64,000 nt of DNA. Source: Streptomyces cyaneofuscatus. Its GTDB lineage: Bacteria; Actinomycetota; Actinomycetes; Streptomycetales; Streptomycetaceae. Positions 19,130-28,835 of the stretch are shown in pieces. The notes below the pieces were generated by a model, which was given only the letters and a program-made list of their open reading frames with translations, did not search any database and was not told the origin of the DNA. How positions within the stretch are numbered: the first letter of the stretch is position 1; each line of letters starts with the position of its first letter. The position numbers were made by a program, and so were the translations under genes. The stretch is taken from NCBI RefSeq assembly GCF_000718135.1, contig NZ_JOEM01000001.1, positions 1-64,000 on the forward strand, given 5' to 3'.

Positions 19130-19764
19130 CGACCGTACGACTGGGGCTGCCCGTGCTCTACCTGCGCTCCCGGGCCCTGCCGGCGACCCTGGCCGCGCTG
19201 GCGGCCATCGCCGTGCTCGCCGCGTGGGCGGCCGACCGGCTCCAGGACCGGCCGGAGTTCGACCACACGGCCCGCGTCCCGGTCCTCGCGCTCGCCCCGC
19301 TGCTCGCCGCCGCCGCGATCGGCACCGGGCTCCTCTCGCACACCGAGGAGCTGGACCGCACGGCCGTACGCCGCTGGTGGCCCCGGCGGCTGACGTACCT
19401 GCTGGTCCTCACCGCGCTCACCGCCGGGGCCCTGGCGCTGGCCGTGCCGGGTCATCCGGAGCAGTTCGGCGCCCCGGCGATGGTCCGCAACGTGGTGGGG
19501 GCGACGGGGGTGACGGCAGCGGCGGCCGCGCTCCTGGGGGCCCGGGCGAGCTGGCTGCCGATGACGGTCTACGGGGGCGCGGTCTACCTGGCCGCGCCCC
19601 GGACGCCGGGCGGGGCGGCGGCGTACTGGGCGTGGCCGATGCAGCCGGGGCCGGAGGTGGCGGCCTGGGTGATGGCCGGGACGGCGTACGTGGCGGGGGC
19701 GGCGCTCCTGGCACTGCGCGGCCCGCGCCCGGACCGCGACCACGGAAGCGGGCGGCCCTCCTAG
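19126..19764 (+). CDS. Small polytopic membrane protein, last gene of the sigma/ABC operon
   Basis: 212 aa from the GTG at 19126, which overlaps the permease stop (GTGA). There are about six hydrophobic helices (such as PATLAALAAIAVLAAWAADRL and LTYLLVLTALTAGALALAV). I see no catalytic motif. Position and topology suggest a second membrane subunit of the same transporter. Its TAG stop forms part of the -10 box of the next gene. Confidence 0.75.
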   Translation: MTTVRLGLPVLYLRSRALPATLAALAAIAVLAAWAADRLQDRPEFDHTARVPVLALAPLLAAAAIGTGLLSHTEELDRTAVRRWWPRRLTYLLVLTALTAGALALAVPGHPEQFGAPAMVRNVVGATGVTAAAAALLGARASWLPMTVYGGAVYLAAPRTPGGAAAYWAWPMQPGPEVAAWVMAGTAYVAGAALLALRGPRPDRDHGSGRPS

Positions 19765-19774
19765 AATCCGGTCC
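19762..19774 (+). promoter_or_regulatory. Leaderless promoter -10 box for the spermidine-synthase-like gene
   Basis: TAGAAT at 19762-19767 is followed by 7 nt and then the ATG, the arrangement of Streptomyces leaderless transcripts. It uses the stop codon of the upstream gene. No clear -35 box was found. Confidence 0.55.
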
Positions 19775-20482
19775 ATGGAGCCCGACACCCAGACCTACCC
19801 CCGCGCCACGACTCCCCCCGCCCCCCTCACCCTGGACCGCCGCGAAGGCCCCTTCGGCGAGGTCGTCCTGCGGGAGCGCGGGGAGCACTTCGAGATCATC
19901 GCCAACGGCTGCTTCCTGATGGACACCTCCGACGGGCGCTCCGAGCGGCTGCTGATCGACGCCGCCCTGCGCTCCCTGCCCGCCGGCCGGACCGGCCCCT
20001 CGGTGCTGATCGGCGGGCTCGGGGTGGGTTTCTCGCTGGTGCGGGCCGCCGAGGAGGAGCGCTGGGGGCGGATCGTGGTCGTGGAGCGGGAGCAGGCCAT
20101 CGTCGACTGGCACCGGCAGGGCCCGCTGGACCGGATCTCCGGGGCGGCGCTGGCCGACCCCCGGACCGAGGTCGTGCACACGGATCTGGTCGCCCACCTC
20201 CGTACCGCCACGGAGCGTTACGACGCGCTCTGCCTGGACATCGACAACGGGCCCGACTGGACCGTCACGGAGGACAACGGGAGCCTCTACTCCCCCACCG
20301 GCCTGGCCCACTGCCACGACCGGCTGACCCCGGGCGGAGTGCTCGCCGTCTGGTCCGCGCAGCCGTCCCCGGCCTTCGAACAGGCGTTGCGGAATGCCGG
20401 GTTCACCAGGGTTAGGACCGAAGAAGTGGCTGTTGCCCGAGGTGTGCCGGACGTGGTCCATCTCGCATCGAGGAGTCTCTGA
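19775..20482 (+). CDS. Spermidine synthase-like methyltransferase-fold protein
   Basis: 235 aa. The SAM/decarboxy-SAM binding Rossmann segment reads SVLIGGLGVGFSLVRAAEE, followed by IVVVEREQAIVDWH and ALCLDIDNGPDWTV, where the DxDNG motif sits in place of the catalytic D of polyamine synthases. The N-terminal beta domain is shortened (GPFGEVVLRERGEHFEIIANG). Such short homologues in Streptomyces are annotated as spermidine synthase-like, but the aminopropyl acceptor is not established. An RBS is absent, in line with a leaderless start. Confidence 0.8.
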   Translation: MEPDTQTYPRATTPPAPLTLDRREGPFGEVVLRERGEHFEIIANGCFLMDTSDGRSERLLIDAALRSLPAGRTGPSVLIGGLGVGFSLVRAAEEERWGRIVVVEREQAIVDWHRQGPLDRISGAALADPRTEVVHTDLVAHLRTATERYDALCLDIDNGPDWTVTEDNGSLYSPTGLAHCHDRLTPGGVLAVWSAQPSPAFEQALRNAGFTRVRTEEVAVARGVPDVVHLASRSL

Positions 20483-20699
20483 GGGGCCGCTCAAGGGCCC
20501 TGAAAGCCCCCTCCCGGTATGTACGGGTCCGGTAGGAGACGGGGCAACCTTCACAAGGCCGACGATCCGCCGCCCCGCCGGAGCCGAACTCAAACCCCTG
20601 GGACAACACCCTGCGTAGCCGGGAGCCCTCCGCTGCCTTTACGCTGCTGACCGGCACATAGGGATCACCCACGAAATCCACGAGCGAAGACCGTGCCTT

Positions 20700-20718
20700 G
20701 CGGGGGTTCGCCCCCCGC
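20700..20718 (+). promoter_or_regulatory. TTCG-loop hairpin in the response-regulator leader
   Basis: GCGGGGG-TTCG-CCCCCCGC forms a very stable hairpin about 22 nt before the response-regulator ATG and next to a GGGGCGGGG ribosome-binding region. It may affect translation or mRNA stability. Confidence 0.4.
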
Positions 20719-20740
20719 GAGAACGGGCAGGGGCGGGGCG

Positions 20741-21478
20741 ATGGAACAGACACACACCACCCACAACGGCGTCGCGGCCACCCCAGGGGCTCAACGCCGG
20801 GTGCTGGTGGTCGAGGACGACGCCACGATCGTCGACGCCATTGCCGCCCGGCTGCGGGCGGAGGGCTTTCTGGTGCAGACCGCGCTGGACGGGCCCGCGG
20901 CCGTCGACGCGGCCGAGGCATGGCAGCCCGATCTGATGGTGCTCGACATCATGCTTCCCGGCTTCGACGGCCTGGAGGTCTGCCGCCGGGTGCAGGCGAC
21001 GCGCCCGGTGCCGGTGCTGATGCTCACCGCGCGCGACGACGAGACCGACATGCTGGTCGGGCTCGGGGTCGGCGCCGACGACTACATGACCAAGCCGTTC
21101 TCCATGCGGGAGCTGGCCGCCCGGGTGCACGTCCTGCTGCGGCGGGTGGAGCGGGCCGCGCTGGCCGCCGTCACCCCGCGCAGCGGGATACTGCGCCTCG
21201 GCGAGCTGGAGATCGATCACGCGCAGCGCCGGGTCCGGGTGCGCGCCGAGGACGTCCACCTCACGCCGACCGAGTTCGACCTGCTGGTCTGCCTGGCGAA
21301 CACCCCGCGCGCGGTGCTCTCCCGGGAGCAGCTGCTGGCCGAGGTCTGGGACTGGGCGGACGCCTCGGGCACCCGTACGGTCGACAGCCACATCAAGGCG
21401 CTGCGCCGCAAGATCGGCGCCGAGCGGATCCGTACGGTGCACGGCGTGGGCTATGCCCTGGAGACCCCGGCCCCATGA
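20741..21478 (+). CDS. OmpR-family response regulator
   Basis: 245 aa from the ATG at 20741. The receiver domain has acidic pair VVEDDATI, phospho-acceptor Asp in LMVLDIMLPGFDG, Thr in LMLTARDD and Lys in MTKPFS. The C-terminal winged helix is OmpR type (LTPTEFDLLVCLANTPRAVLSREQLL then VDSHIKALRRKIG and VHGVGYAL). It is coupled to the kinase gene by an ATGA overlap. From memory the pair corresponds to SCO5283/SCO5282-type genes beside lon and sucA. Targets are unknown. Confidence 0.95.
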   Translation: MEQTHTTHNGVAATPGAQRRVLVVEDDATIVDAIAARLRAEGFLVQTALDGPAAVDAAEAWQPDLMVLDIMLPGFDGLEVCRRVQATRPVPVLMLTARDDETDMLVGLGVGADDYMTKPFSMRELAARVHVLLRRVERAALAAVTPRSGILRLGELEIDHAQRRVRVRAEDVHLTPTEFDLLVCLANTPRAVLSREQLLAEVWDWADASGTRTVDSHIKALRRKIGAERIRTVHGVGYALETPAP

Positions 21479-22551
21479 CCCGGCCAGGGTCGGGAATGCG
21501 GCCCTTCTCCATCAAGGCCAAGCTCGGCACGCTCGTGGTGGTCTCGGTCTTCATCACGACCGGTCTGCTGATCGTGGCGCTGCGGACCCGGACCGAGTTC
21601 CAGTTCATCACCGTGTTCTCGGTGATCGCGACGCTGCTGATCACCCAGTTCGTGGCGCACGGGCTGACCGCGCCGCTGGACGAGATGCGGGCGGTGGCCC
21701 GGTCGATCTCGCACGGCGACTACACGCGCCGGGTGAGCGGCGCCGGGCGGCGGGACGAGCTGGGCGACCTGGCCCAGACGATCAACCGCATGGCGGACGA
21801 CCTGGAGGCGGAGGACCGGCACCGTAAGGAGCTGGTCGCCAACGTCTCCCACGAGCTGCGCACCCCCATCGCGGCGCTGCGGGCCGTGCTGGAGAACGTG
21901 GTGGACGGGGTCTCGGCCGCCGATCCCGAGACGATGCGTACGGCGCTGAAGCAGACGGAGCGGCTCGGCCGGCTGGTGGAGACGCTGCTGGACCTGTCCC
22001 GGCTGGACAACGGGGTGGTGACGCTCAGGGCGAGCCGCTTCGAGGTGTGGCCGTATCTCTCGGGCGTACTGAAAGAAGCCAATCTCGCCGCGTCCCAGCG
22101 ACGCCTGTCGTCGGGGTCGGGCAACCACTCCCGTACGGACGTCCACCTCCATCTGGACGTCTCGCCGCCGGAACTCACCGCGCACGCGGACGCCGAGCGG
22201 CTGCACCAGGTGGTGGCCAACCTCATCGACAACGCGGTCAAGCACAGCCCGCCGCACGGCCGGGTGACGGTCCTGGCGCGGCGCGGGGCGTACCCGGAGT
22301 CGCTGGAGCTGGAGGTCATCGACGAGGGGCCCGGCATCCCGGAGGCGGAGCGGTACCGGGTCTTCGAACGGTTCAACCGGGGCCAGGCCCCCTCACCCCA
22401 CGGTCCGGGCAGCGACGGCGGTACGGGGCTGGGGCTCGCGATCGCCCACTGGGCGGTGGATCTGCACGGCGGCCGGATCGGAGTGGCCGAATCCGCTCGG
22501 GGCTGCCGCATCCAGGTCACCCTCCCGGGGTTGTCCGAGCGACGCGGTTGA
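21475..22551 (+). CDS. HAMP sensor histidine kinase
   Basis: 358 aa. Two closely spaced hydrophobic helices (LGTLVVVSVFITTGLLIVAL and FITVFSVIATLLITQFVAH) leave almost no extracytoplasmic loop, so it may sense within the membrane. HAMP follows (LTAPLDEMRAVARSISHGDY), then H-box VSHELRTPIAAL with the phosphorylated His, N-box NLIDNAVKHSPP, G1 EVIDEGPGIP and G2 GTGLGLAIAHW. It should phosphorylate the response regulator encoded just upstream. Confidence 0.95.
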   Translation: MTRPGSGMRPFSIKAKLGTLVVVSVFITTGLLIVALRTRTEFQFITVFSVIATLLITQFVAHGLTAPLDEMRAVARSISHGDYTRRVSGAGRRDELGDLAQTINRMADDLEAEDRHRKELVANVSHELRTPIAALRAVLENVVDGVSAADPETMRTALKQTERLGRLVETLLDLSRLDNGVVTLRASRFEVWPYLSGVLKEANLAASQRRLSSGSGNHSRTDVHLHLDVSPPELTAHADAERLHQVVANLIDNAVKHSPPHGRVTVLARRGAYPESLELEVIDEGPGIPEAERYRVFERFNRGQAPSPHGPGSDGGTGLGLAIAHWAVDLHGGRIGVAESARGCRIQVTLPGLSERRG

Positions 22552-22631
22552 CGACACGGCCGACCGTCGTTGACATAAGGTCGAACCGGAAGGGCACGTT
22601 CTCCGTGTCCAGCCCGAAGGGGATCTCAAGG

Positions 22632-22655
22632 GGATACGGTCAGACGACCGTATCC
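22632..22655 (+). terminator. Perfect hairpin after the two-component operon
   Basis: GGATACGGTC (22632-22641), AGAC loop, GACCGTATCC (22646-22655): a perfect 10-bp stem 80 nt after the kinase stop and 188 nt before the KGD start. It is most likely the terminator of the two-component operon; a dimeric operator for the KGD gene is possible. Confidence 0.55.
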
Positions 22656-22842
22656 ACGGTCCTGCGTACCCGAAGTGCAGTGGAACCTCGCTTGTTTCCC
22701 GCCATTTCCTGCGCCGAAACCCGCGTTGCGATGTGATGTGCACGACGAAGCACCGGCCCGGTCTGCAAGGAACGGTTTGGGGGGCGTAGCCTTGATTTCC
22801 GCTGTCCATCACCTTGTGAAGCGGAAGAGGGCGGTTGCCGCC

Positions 22843-25800
22843 GTGTCGTCTCAGTCCCCCAGTAACTCGAGCATCTCGACCGACCAAGCCAGCCCGGGCA
22901 CCAACCCGGCCGCCGCTTTCGGCGCCAATGAGTGGCTCGTCGACGAGATCTACCAGCAGTACCTCCAGGATCCCAGTTCGGTCGATCGCGCCTGGTGGGA
23001 CTTCTTCGCCGACTACAAGCCGGGTTCCTCCGGCACGGCGGACAAGCCCGTTCCCGGCGCCGCAGCCTCGGGGGCTGCGGCAACCGAGACCCCGGCCGCC
23101 GCCGCACCGGCGCAGCCCGTGGCCCCGGCCACCACCGCAGCCGCTCCGGCTCCGGCGAAGGCGGCCCCGGCGCAGGCCCAGCCGGCCGAGGCGAAGCCCG
23201 CCGAGGCCAAGGCCGCCCCGGCTCCGGCCCCGGCGAAGCCCGCCGCCGCGCCCGCCAAGGCCAAGCCGAAGGCCGACGAGTCCACCGAGGCCCCGGCCGG
23301 CCCCGAGTACGTGACGCTGCGCGGCCCCTCGGCCGCCGTCGCGAAGAACATGAACGCCTCGCTGGAGCTGCCGACGGCCACGTCCGTCCGCGCGGTCCCG
23401 GTGAAGCTGCTCTTCGACAACCGCATCGTCATCAACAACCACCTCAAGCGCGCCCGCGGCGGGAAGATCTCCTTCACGCACCTCATCGGGTACGCGATGG
23501 TGCAGGCCCTCAAGGCCATGCCGTCGATGAACTACTCCTTCGCGGTGAAGGACGGCAAGCCGACCCTGGTCAAGCCGGAGCACGTCAACCTCGGTCTCGC
23601 CATCGACCTGGTGAAGCCGAACGGCGACCGCCAGCTGGTCGTCGCGGCCATCAAGAAGGCCGAGACGCTCAACTTCTTCGAGTTCTGGCAGGCGTACGAG
23701 GACATCGTCCGGCGCGCCCGCATCGGCAAGCTCGGCATGGACGACTTCTCCGGCGTCACCGCCTCGCTGACCAACCCCGGCGGGATCGGCACCGTCCACT
23801 CGGTGCCCCGCCTGATGCCCGGACAGGGCCTCATCATGGGCGTCGGCGCGATGGACTACCCGGCGGAGTTCCAGGGCACCTCCCAGGACACCCTGAACAA
23901 GCTCGGCATCTCGAAGGTCATGACGCTCACGTCGACCTACGACCACCGGGTCATCCAGGGCGCCGCCTCCGGCGAGTTCCTGCGGGTCCTGAGCCAGCTG
24001 CTGCTCGGCCAGAACGACTTCTACGACGAGATCTTCAAGGCCCTGCGCATCCCGTACGAGCCGGTCCGCTGGCTCACGGACATCGACGCGTCGCACGACA
24101 ACGACGTGACGAAGGCCGCGCGGGTATTCGAGCTGATCCACTCCTACCGGGTCCGCGGCCACGTCATGGCCGACACCGACCCGCTGGAGTACCGCCAGCG
24201 CAAGCACCCCGACCTCGACATCACCGAGCACGGCCTCACCCTGTGGGACCTGGAGCGGGACTTCGCGGTCGGCGGGTTCGCCGGCAAGTCGATGATGAAG
24301 CTCCGCGACATCCTCGGTGTGCTGCGTGAGTCGTACTGCCGCACCACCGGCATCGAGTTCATGCACATCCAGGACCCGAAGCAGCGCAAGTGGCTCCAGG
24401 ACCGCGTGGAGCGGCCCCGCACCCAGCAGCCCGAGCGCGAGGAGCAGCTGCGCATCCTGCGCCGGCTGAACGCGGCCGAGGCGTTCGAGACGTTCCTGCA
24501 GACCAAGTACGTCGGTCAGAAGCGGTTCTCGCTGGAGGGCGGCGAGTCCGTCATCCCGCTGCTCGACGCGGTCATCGACTCCGCCGCCGAGGCCCGCCTC
24601 GACGAGGTCGTCATCGGCATGGCCCACCGCGGCCGGCTGAACGTGCTGGCGAACATCGTCGGCAAGTCGTACGCGCAGATCTTCCGCGAGTTCGAGGGCA
24701 ACCTCGACCCGCGCTCGATGCACGGCTCCGGCGACGTCAAGTACCACCTGGGCGCCGAGGGCACCTTCACCGGTCTGGACGGCGAGCAGATCAAGGTCTC
24801 GCTGGCCGCCAACCCCTCGCACCTGGAGGCGGTCGACCCGGTCCTGGAGGGCATCGCCCGCGCCAAGCAGGACATCATCAACAAGGGCGGCACGGACTTC
24901 ACGGTCCTGCCGATCGCGCTCCACGGCGACGCGGCCTTCGCGGGCCAGGGCGTCGTCGCCGAGACGCTCAACATGTCGCAGCTGCGCGGCTACCGCACCG
25001 GCGGCACCGTGCACGTGGTGATCAACAACCAGGTCGGCTTCACCGCCGCCCCGGAGTCCTCGCGCTCCTCGATGTACGCCACCGACGTGGCGCGCATGAT
25101 CGAGGCGCCGATCATCCACGTCAACGGTGACGACCCGGAGGCCGTGGTCCGCGTCGCGCGGCTCGCCTTCGAGTTCCGGCAGGCGTTCAACAAGGACGTC
25201 GTGATCGACCTCATCTGCTACCGCCGCCGCGGTCACAACGAGGGCGACAACCCGGAGTTCACCAACCCGCAGATGTACACCCTGATCGACAAGAAGCGCT
25301 CGGTGCGCAAGCTCTACACCGAGTCCCTCATCGGTCGCGGCGACATCACGCTGGAAGAGGCGGAGCAGGCGCTCCAGGACTTCCAGGGTCAGCTGGAGAA
25401 GGTCTTCGCCGAGGTTCGCGAGGCCACCTCGCAGCCGGCCGCCCCGCACATCCCGGAGCCGCAGGCCGCGTTCCCGGTCGCCGTGGAGACCGCGGTCTCC
25501 GCCGAGGTCGTGAAGCGGATCGCCGAGTCCCAGGTCAACATCCCCGAGTCGATCACCGTCCACCCCCGTCTGATGCCGCAGATGCAGCGTCGCGCGGCCT
25601 CGGTGGAGAACGGCACGATCGACTGGGGCATGGGCGAGACCCTGGCCATCGGTTCGCTGCTGATGGAGGGCACCCCGGTCCGGCTCGCCGGCCAGGACAC
25701 CCGCCGCGGCACGTTCGGCCAGCGCCACGCGGTCCTGGTGGACCAGGTCACCGGCGAGGACTACACCCCGCTGCTGTACCTCACCGAGGACCAGGCCCGT

Positions 25801-26667
25801 TACAACGTCTACGACTCGCTGCTCAGCGAGTACGCGGCGATGGGCTTCGAGTACGGCTACTCGCTGGCCCGCCCGGAGTCGCTGGTCATCTGGGAGGCCC
25901 AGTTCGGTGACTTCGTCAACGGCGCCCAGACCGTCGTGGACGAGTTCATCTCCTCGGCCGAGCAGAAGTGGGGCCAGACCTCCGGCGTCACGCTGCTGCT
26001 GCCGCACGGCTACGAGGGCCAGGGCCCGGACCACAGCTCCGCCCGCCCGGAGCGCTTCCTCCAGATGTGCGCGCAGGACAACATGACGGTCGCGATGCCG
26101 ACCCTGCCGTCGAACTACTTCCACCTGCTGCGCTGGCAGGTGCACAACCCGCACCACAAGCCGCTGATCGTCTTCACCCCGAAGTCGATGCTGCGTCTGA
26201 AGGCCGCGGCGTCGAAGATCGAGGAGTTCACCGTCGGCGGCTTCCGCCCGGTGATCGGTGACGACAGCGTCAAGGCGGAGAACGTCCGCAAGGTCGTGTT
26301 CGTCTCGGGCAAGCTCTACTACGACCTGGACGCCGAGCGGGAGAAGCGCGGCGACACGGAGACCGCGATCATCCGCCTGGAGCGCCTGTACCCGCTGCCG
26401 GGCGCGGAGATCCAGGCCGAGATCGCCAAGTACCCGAACGCCGAGAAGTACCTCTGGGCCCAGGAGGAGCCGGCCAACCAGGGTGCGTGGCCGTTCATCG
26501 CGCTCAACCTGATCGACCACCTGGACCTGGCCGTCGGCGCGGACGTGCCGCACGGCGAGCGGCTGCGCCGCATCTCGCGGCCGCACGGCTCGTCCCCGGC
26601 GGTCGGCTCGGCCAAGCGTCACCAGGCGGAGCAGGCGCAGCTGGTCAACGAGGTCTTCGAGGCCTGA
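22843..26667 (+). CDS. kgd: Multifunctional 2-oxoglutarate dehydrogenase E1 / decarboxylase with fused E2 domain (KGD/SucA)
   Basis: 1274 aa from the GTG at 22843, where the family N-terminus begins ([11 protein letters not shown]). The E1 N-terminal helix [18 protein letters not shown] is at about 29-60, then an Ala/Pro linker to about 150, an E2-type acyltransferase domain with catalytic His368 in [10 protein letters not shown] (the usual Asp of HxxxDG is Gln), and the ThDP-dependent E1 core with [12 protein letters not shown] near 695 and VINNQVGF. No lipoyl domain is seen, as is normal for actinobacterial KGD/OdhA, which uses lipoyl groups of the pyruvate dehydrogenase E2. It feeds succinyl-CoA to the TCA cycle; family members are inhibited by the FHA protein GarA/OdhI. 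Confidence 0.97.
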   Translation: MSSQSPSNSSISTDQASPGTNPAAAFGANEWLVDEIYQQYLQDPSSVDRAWWDFFADYKPGSSGTADKPVPGAAASGAAATETPAAAAPAQPVAPATTAAAPAPAKAAPAQAQPAEAKPAEAKAAPAPAPAKPAAAPAKAKPKADESTEAPAGPEYVTLRGPSAAVAKNMNASLELPTATSVRAVPVKLLFDNRIVINNHLKRARGGKISFTHLIGYAMVQALKAMPSMNYSFAVKDGKPTLVKPEHVNLGLAIDLVKPNGDRQLVVAAIKKAETLNFFEFWQAYEDIVRRARIGKLGMDDFSGVTASLTNPGGIGTVHSVPRLMPGQGLIMGVGAMDYPAEFQGTSQDTLNKLGISKVMTLTSTYDHRVIQGAASGEFLRVLSQLLLGQNDFYDEIFKALRIPYEPVRWLTDIDASHDNDVTKAARVFELIHSYRVRGHVMADTDPLEYRQRKHPDLDITEHGLTLWDLERDFAVGGFAGKSMMKLRDILGVLRESYCRTTGIEFMHIQDPKQRKWLQDRVERPRTQQPEREEQLRILRRLNAAEAFETFLQTKYVGQKRFSLEGGESVIPLLDAVIDSAAEARLDEVVIGMAHRGRLNVLANIVGKSYAQIFREFEGNLDPRSMHGSGDVKYHLGAEGTFTGLDGEQIKVSLAANPSHLEAVDPVLEGIARAKQDIINKGGTDFTVLPIALHGDAAFAGQGVVAETLNMSQLRGYRTGGTVHVVINNQVGFTAAPESSRSSMYATDVARMIEAPIIHVNGDDPEAVVRVARLAFEFRQAFNKDVVIDLICYRRRGHNEGDNPEFTNPQMYTLIDKKRSVRKLYTESLIGRGDITLEEAEQALQDFQGQLEKVFAEVREATSQPAAPHIPEPQAAFPVAVETAVSAEVVKRIAESQVNIPESITVHPRLMPQMQRRAASVENGTIDWGMGETLAIGSLLMEGTPVRLAGQDTRRGTFGQRHAVLVDQVTGEDYTPLLYLTEDQARYNVYDSLLSEYAAMGFEYGYSLARPESLVIWEAQFGDFVNGAQTVVDEFISSAEQKWGQTSGVTLLLPHGYEGQGPDHSSARPERFLQMCAQDNMTVAMPTLPSNYFHLLRWQVHNPHHKPLIVFTPKSMLRLKAAASKIEEFTVGGFRPVIGDDSVKAENVRKVVFVSGKLYYDLDAEREKRGDTETAIIRLERLYPLPGAEIQAEIAKYPNAEKYLWAQEEPANQGAWPFIALNLIDHLDLAVGADVPHGERLRRISRPHGSSPAVGSAKRHQAEQAQLVNEVFEA

Positions 26668-26704
26668 GGACCGTCACGGCTGTACGACCTGTTCGTACGT
26701 CACC

Positions 26705-26741
26705 GAGGCCCGGTCCCGCGCTTGTCGCGGGGCCGGGCCTC
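26705..26741 (+). terminator. Strong terminator after the KGD gene
   Basis: A 16-bp stem (GAGGCCCGGTCCCGCG against CGCGGGGCCGGGCCTC, one G-U pair) with a CTTGT loop, 37 nt after the stop codon. Confidence 0.8.
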
Positions 26742-26770
26742 CGGCGTTCCGGGGGCTGCCTGAGCCTCGT

Positions 26771-26782
26771 TATCCTGTGCGC
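26771..26782 (+). promoter_or_regulatory. Leaderless promoter -10 box for the 61-aa gene
   Basis: TATCCT at 26771-26776 lies 6 nt before the ATG at 26783, and no RBS is present, as in leaderless Streptomyces transcripts. Confidence 0.55.
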
Positions 26783-26968
26783 ATGTACTTCACGGACCGT
26801 GGCATCGAGGAACTGGAGAAGCGGCGCGGCGAGGAGGAGGTCACCTTCGAGTGGCTCGCCGAGCAGCTGCGGACGTTCGTCGATCTCAACCCCGACTTCG
26901 AGGTGCCGGTCGAGCGCCTCGCGACCTGGCTGGCCCGGCTGGACGACGAGGACGACGAGGACGCGTAA
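26783..26968 (+). CDS. Small conserved acidic protein (DUF6104-type)
   Basis: 61 aa: MYFTDRGIEELEKRRGEEE, then a helix WLAEQLRTFVDLNPDFEVPVERLATWLARL and an acidic tail DDEDDEDA. It is highly charged, all helical and lacks membrane segments. I recognise it as a small protein that accompanies sucA in Streptomyces (DUF6104); function unknown. The in-frame GTG two codons upstream overlaps the -10 spacer, so the ATG after TATCCT-N6 is preferred. Confidence 0.8.
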   Translation: MYFTDRGIEELEKRRGEEEVTFEWLAEQLRTFVDLNPDFEVPVERLATWLARLDDEDDEDA

Positions 26969-26980
26969 CCCGCGAGCCGC

Positions 26981-27811
26981 TCAGGAGACCCCCGCCCGGG
27001 CCCGGTGGTAGGCGAGCCCCAGCGCGCCCTGCGCCAGGAGTACGGCTCCGGCGGCCGCCCATCCCCCGCTGCGGCGGCGGGCGCCCCACAGCAGCAGCGG
27101 GAGCCCGGCCGCGAGCTGGGCCGCGGCGATGGCCCGGGCCCGCGGGCCGCGCACCCAGGGGCCGAGGCTGCTGCTCTCCACCGCGTCGAGTTCGACCCGT
27201 ACGGCATCGCGCCACCCGGCCCACTCGACGCGCTCCACCCCGCGCTGCACCGCCGCCACACTGCGCAGCCGGTCGGCGCTCTCGCCCGGGCCGAGCCCCG
27301 TCGGCAGGGTGAGTCCCGTACGGGTCAGGACCGCGAGCAGGCCGCGCAGCCGGGCCTCGGCGTCCGACTCCGGGTCGGGCCGGGTCAGCTCCTCCAGCTC
27401 CTGGAGGTCCAGTACGGGATCGAGGCCGAGCCGGGCCGCGAAGGTGCGCATCGCCTCGTCCTCGCCCACGGGTGTGCCGTCGGTCAGCCAGACGTAGCCG
27501 ACGGGGCGGCGGAATCCGGCGGCGAGGGTGTAGCCGGCCCGGTCGGCGTCCCACCACAGGGCGAGCACCGGCCAGCTGGAGCCGACGGCCAGGGCGGTGG
27601 CCCAGCCGCCGAGGACCCGGTCGACCGGCTCGGGGTCACCGCCGCCGGAGGGGCCGGTGACCCGCCAGGGCTTTCCCTCCGGAACGAGAACGCTCCACTC
27701 CTCGCCCGCGCGCGTCAGCAGCATCTGCTCGCGCAGCAGGTGGGCGAGCGGCCGTACGGTCTCGGGGTCGGCGCGGCACAGCAGGAGCGCCCCCGTGGAT
27801 GTCGCGTTCAT
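26981..27811 (-). CDS. Hypothetical protein with two C-terminal membrane helices
   Basis: 276 aa from the ATG at 27811; the frame runs further upstream, but that part is antisense to the DUF4097 gene. The N-terminal ~200 residues are soluble and acidic, with WSVLVPEGKPWRV and GWATALAVGSSWPVLALWWDADRAGY. The C-terminus has two hydrophobic stretches (ARAIAAAQLAAGLPLLLWGA and WAAAGAVLLAQGALGLAY) separated by RRRSGG, a likely hairpin anchor. I do not recognise a functional family. It is convergent with the 61-aa gene, 12 nt apart, and divergent from DUF4097/PadR. Confidence 0.72.
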   Translation of the reverse strand: MNATSTGALLLCRADPETVRPLAHLLREQMLLTRAGEEWSVLVPEGKPWRVTGPSGGGDPEPVDRVLGGWATALAVGSSWPVLALWWDADRAGYTLAAGFRRPVGYVWLTDGTPVGEDEAMRTFAARLGLDPVLDLQELEELTRPDPESDAEARLRGLLAVLTRTGLTLPTGLGPGESADRLRSVAAVQRGVERVEWAGWRDAVRVELDAVESSSLGPWVRGPRARAIAAAQLAAGLPLLLWGARRRSGGWAAAGAVLLAQGALGLAYHRARAGVS

Positions 27812-27893
27812 GGGCCACACGCTAGGCGAATTTGCCCCATCCTGATGGCTTTTGTTCCTCTTTTCGCCACCTGAGGCGCCCATGGGGTGGCGC

Positions 27894-27942
27894 TTGACTT
27901 CCCCAATCCGCGATATATCGTGTTCCTTACGAGACGCGATAT
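27894..27942 (+). promoter_or_regulatory. Promoter with CGATATATCG palindrome for the DUF4097-padR operon
   Basis: TTGACT (27894-27899), 16-nt spacer, TATCGT (27916-27921). The perfect 10-bp palindrome CGATATATCG (27911-27920) overlaps the -10 box, and CGCGATAT occurs at 27909-27916 and again at 27935-27942. This looks like the operator of the PadR repressor encoded second in the operon. Confidence 0.7.
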
Positions 27943-27976
27943 GTTGCGTTGCTGTTCTCTCCGGGAGGTCCTGTCC

Positions 27977-28834
27977 ATGGCTGTGTCGAAGCGGACCGTC
28001 GCCGAGCCGCAGAAGCTCACGTTCGACGACCCGGTGACCTCGCTCCACGTCCGCGTCGTCGGCGGCACGGTCAACGTGGTCGGCACCGACGAGCCGGGCG
28101 CCCGGCTGGAGGTCTCCGCCATCGAGGGGCCGCCGCTCCTCGTCACCCATGAGGACGGCCGCCTGACGGTGGCGTACGAGGACCTCCCCTGGCAGGACCT
28201 CCTGCGCTGGCTCGACCCCCAGGGGCGCCGCCGCAGCGCGGTCGTCTCGCTCGTCGTGCCGGCCGCCGCCTCGGTGGAGGTCGGCGTGGTCGGCGCCGGG
28301 GCCGTCGTCTCCGGGATCGGCGGCCGCACCGACGTACGCGGCATCACCGGTGACATCGCGCTCGTCGGCCTGACCGGCACCGTCCGCGGGGACTCCGTCT
28401 CGGGCAGCCTGGAGGCCCAGAGCGTCACCGGGGACCTGCGCTTCCACTCCGTGGCCGGTGATCTGACGGTGGTGGACGGGGCGGGCGCCTCGGTCCGGGC
28501 CGAGTCGATCAGCGGGGACATGGTGCTGGACGTCGACCCGTCGGGGAAGCCCACCGACATCCGGCTGACCACGGTCTCCGGCGCGATCGCGATCCGGCTG
28601 CCGCACCCGGCGGACGCCCGGGTCGAGGCGAACACCGCGAGCGGGACCGTCTCCAACGCCTTCGAGGACCTCCGGGTCGGCGGGCAGTGGGGCGCGAAGA
28701 AGATCACCGGCACGCTCGGCGCCGGCACGGGGACCCTGCGGGCGACGACCGTGTCCGGTTCGATCGCCCTGCTGCGCAGGCCCCCGGCCGAGGACGACAC
28801 GCACGGTGCCGAGCCGACCGGAAAGGTTCTCTGA
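27977..28834 (+). CDS. DUF4097 beta-strand repeat protein
   Basis: 285 aa from the ATG at 27977 with GGGAGG 8 nt upstream. The protein is built of short repeated beta-strands with G-D-[IVL] turns: TDVRGITGDIALVGLTG, VRGDSVSGSLEAQSVTGDLRFHSVAGDLTVVDG and so on. This is the parallel beta-helix/adhesin-like DUF4097 fold. No signal peptide is seen, so it is cytosolic. DUF4097 genes are commonly paired with PadR regulators in Streptomyces; the role is unknown. The stop is 1 nt from the padR start. Confidence 0.88.
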   Translation: MAVSKRTVAEPQKLTFDDPVTSLHVRVVGGTVNVVGTDEPGARLEVSAIEGPPLLVTHEDGRLTVAYEDLPWQDLLRWLDPQGRRRSAVVSLVVPAAASVEVGVVGAGAVVSGIGGRTDVRGITGDIALVGLTGTVRGDSVSGSLEAQSVTGDLRFHSVAGDLTVVDGAGASVRAESISGDMVLDVDPSGKPTDIRLTTVSGAIAIRLPHPADARVEANTASGTVSNAFEDLRVGGQWGAKKITGTLGAGTGTLRATTVSGSIALLRRPPAEDDTHGAEPTGKVL

Positions 28835-28835
28835 C

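Noticed and set aside
22393..26622. 1409-codon open frame antisense to the KGD gene
   Set aside because: It mirrors the codon pattern of the true gene in GC-rich DNA; its translation is Arg/Gly/Val/Leu-rich with no domain.
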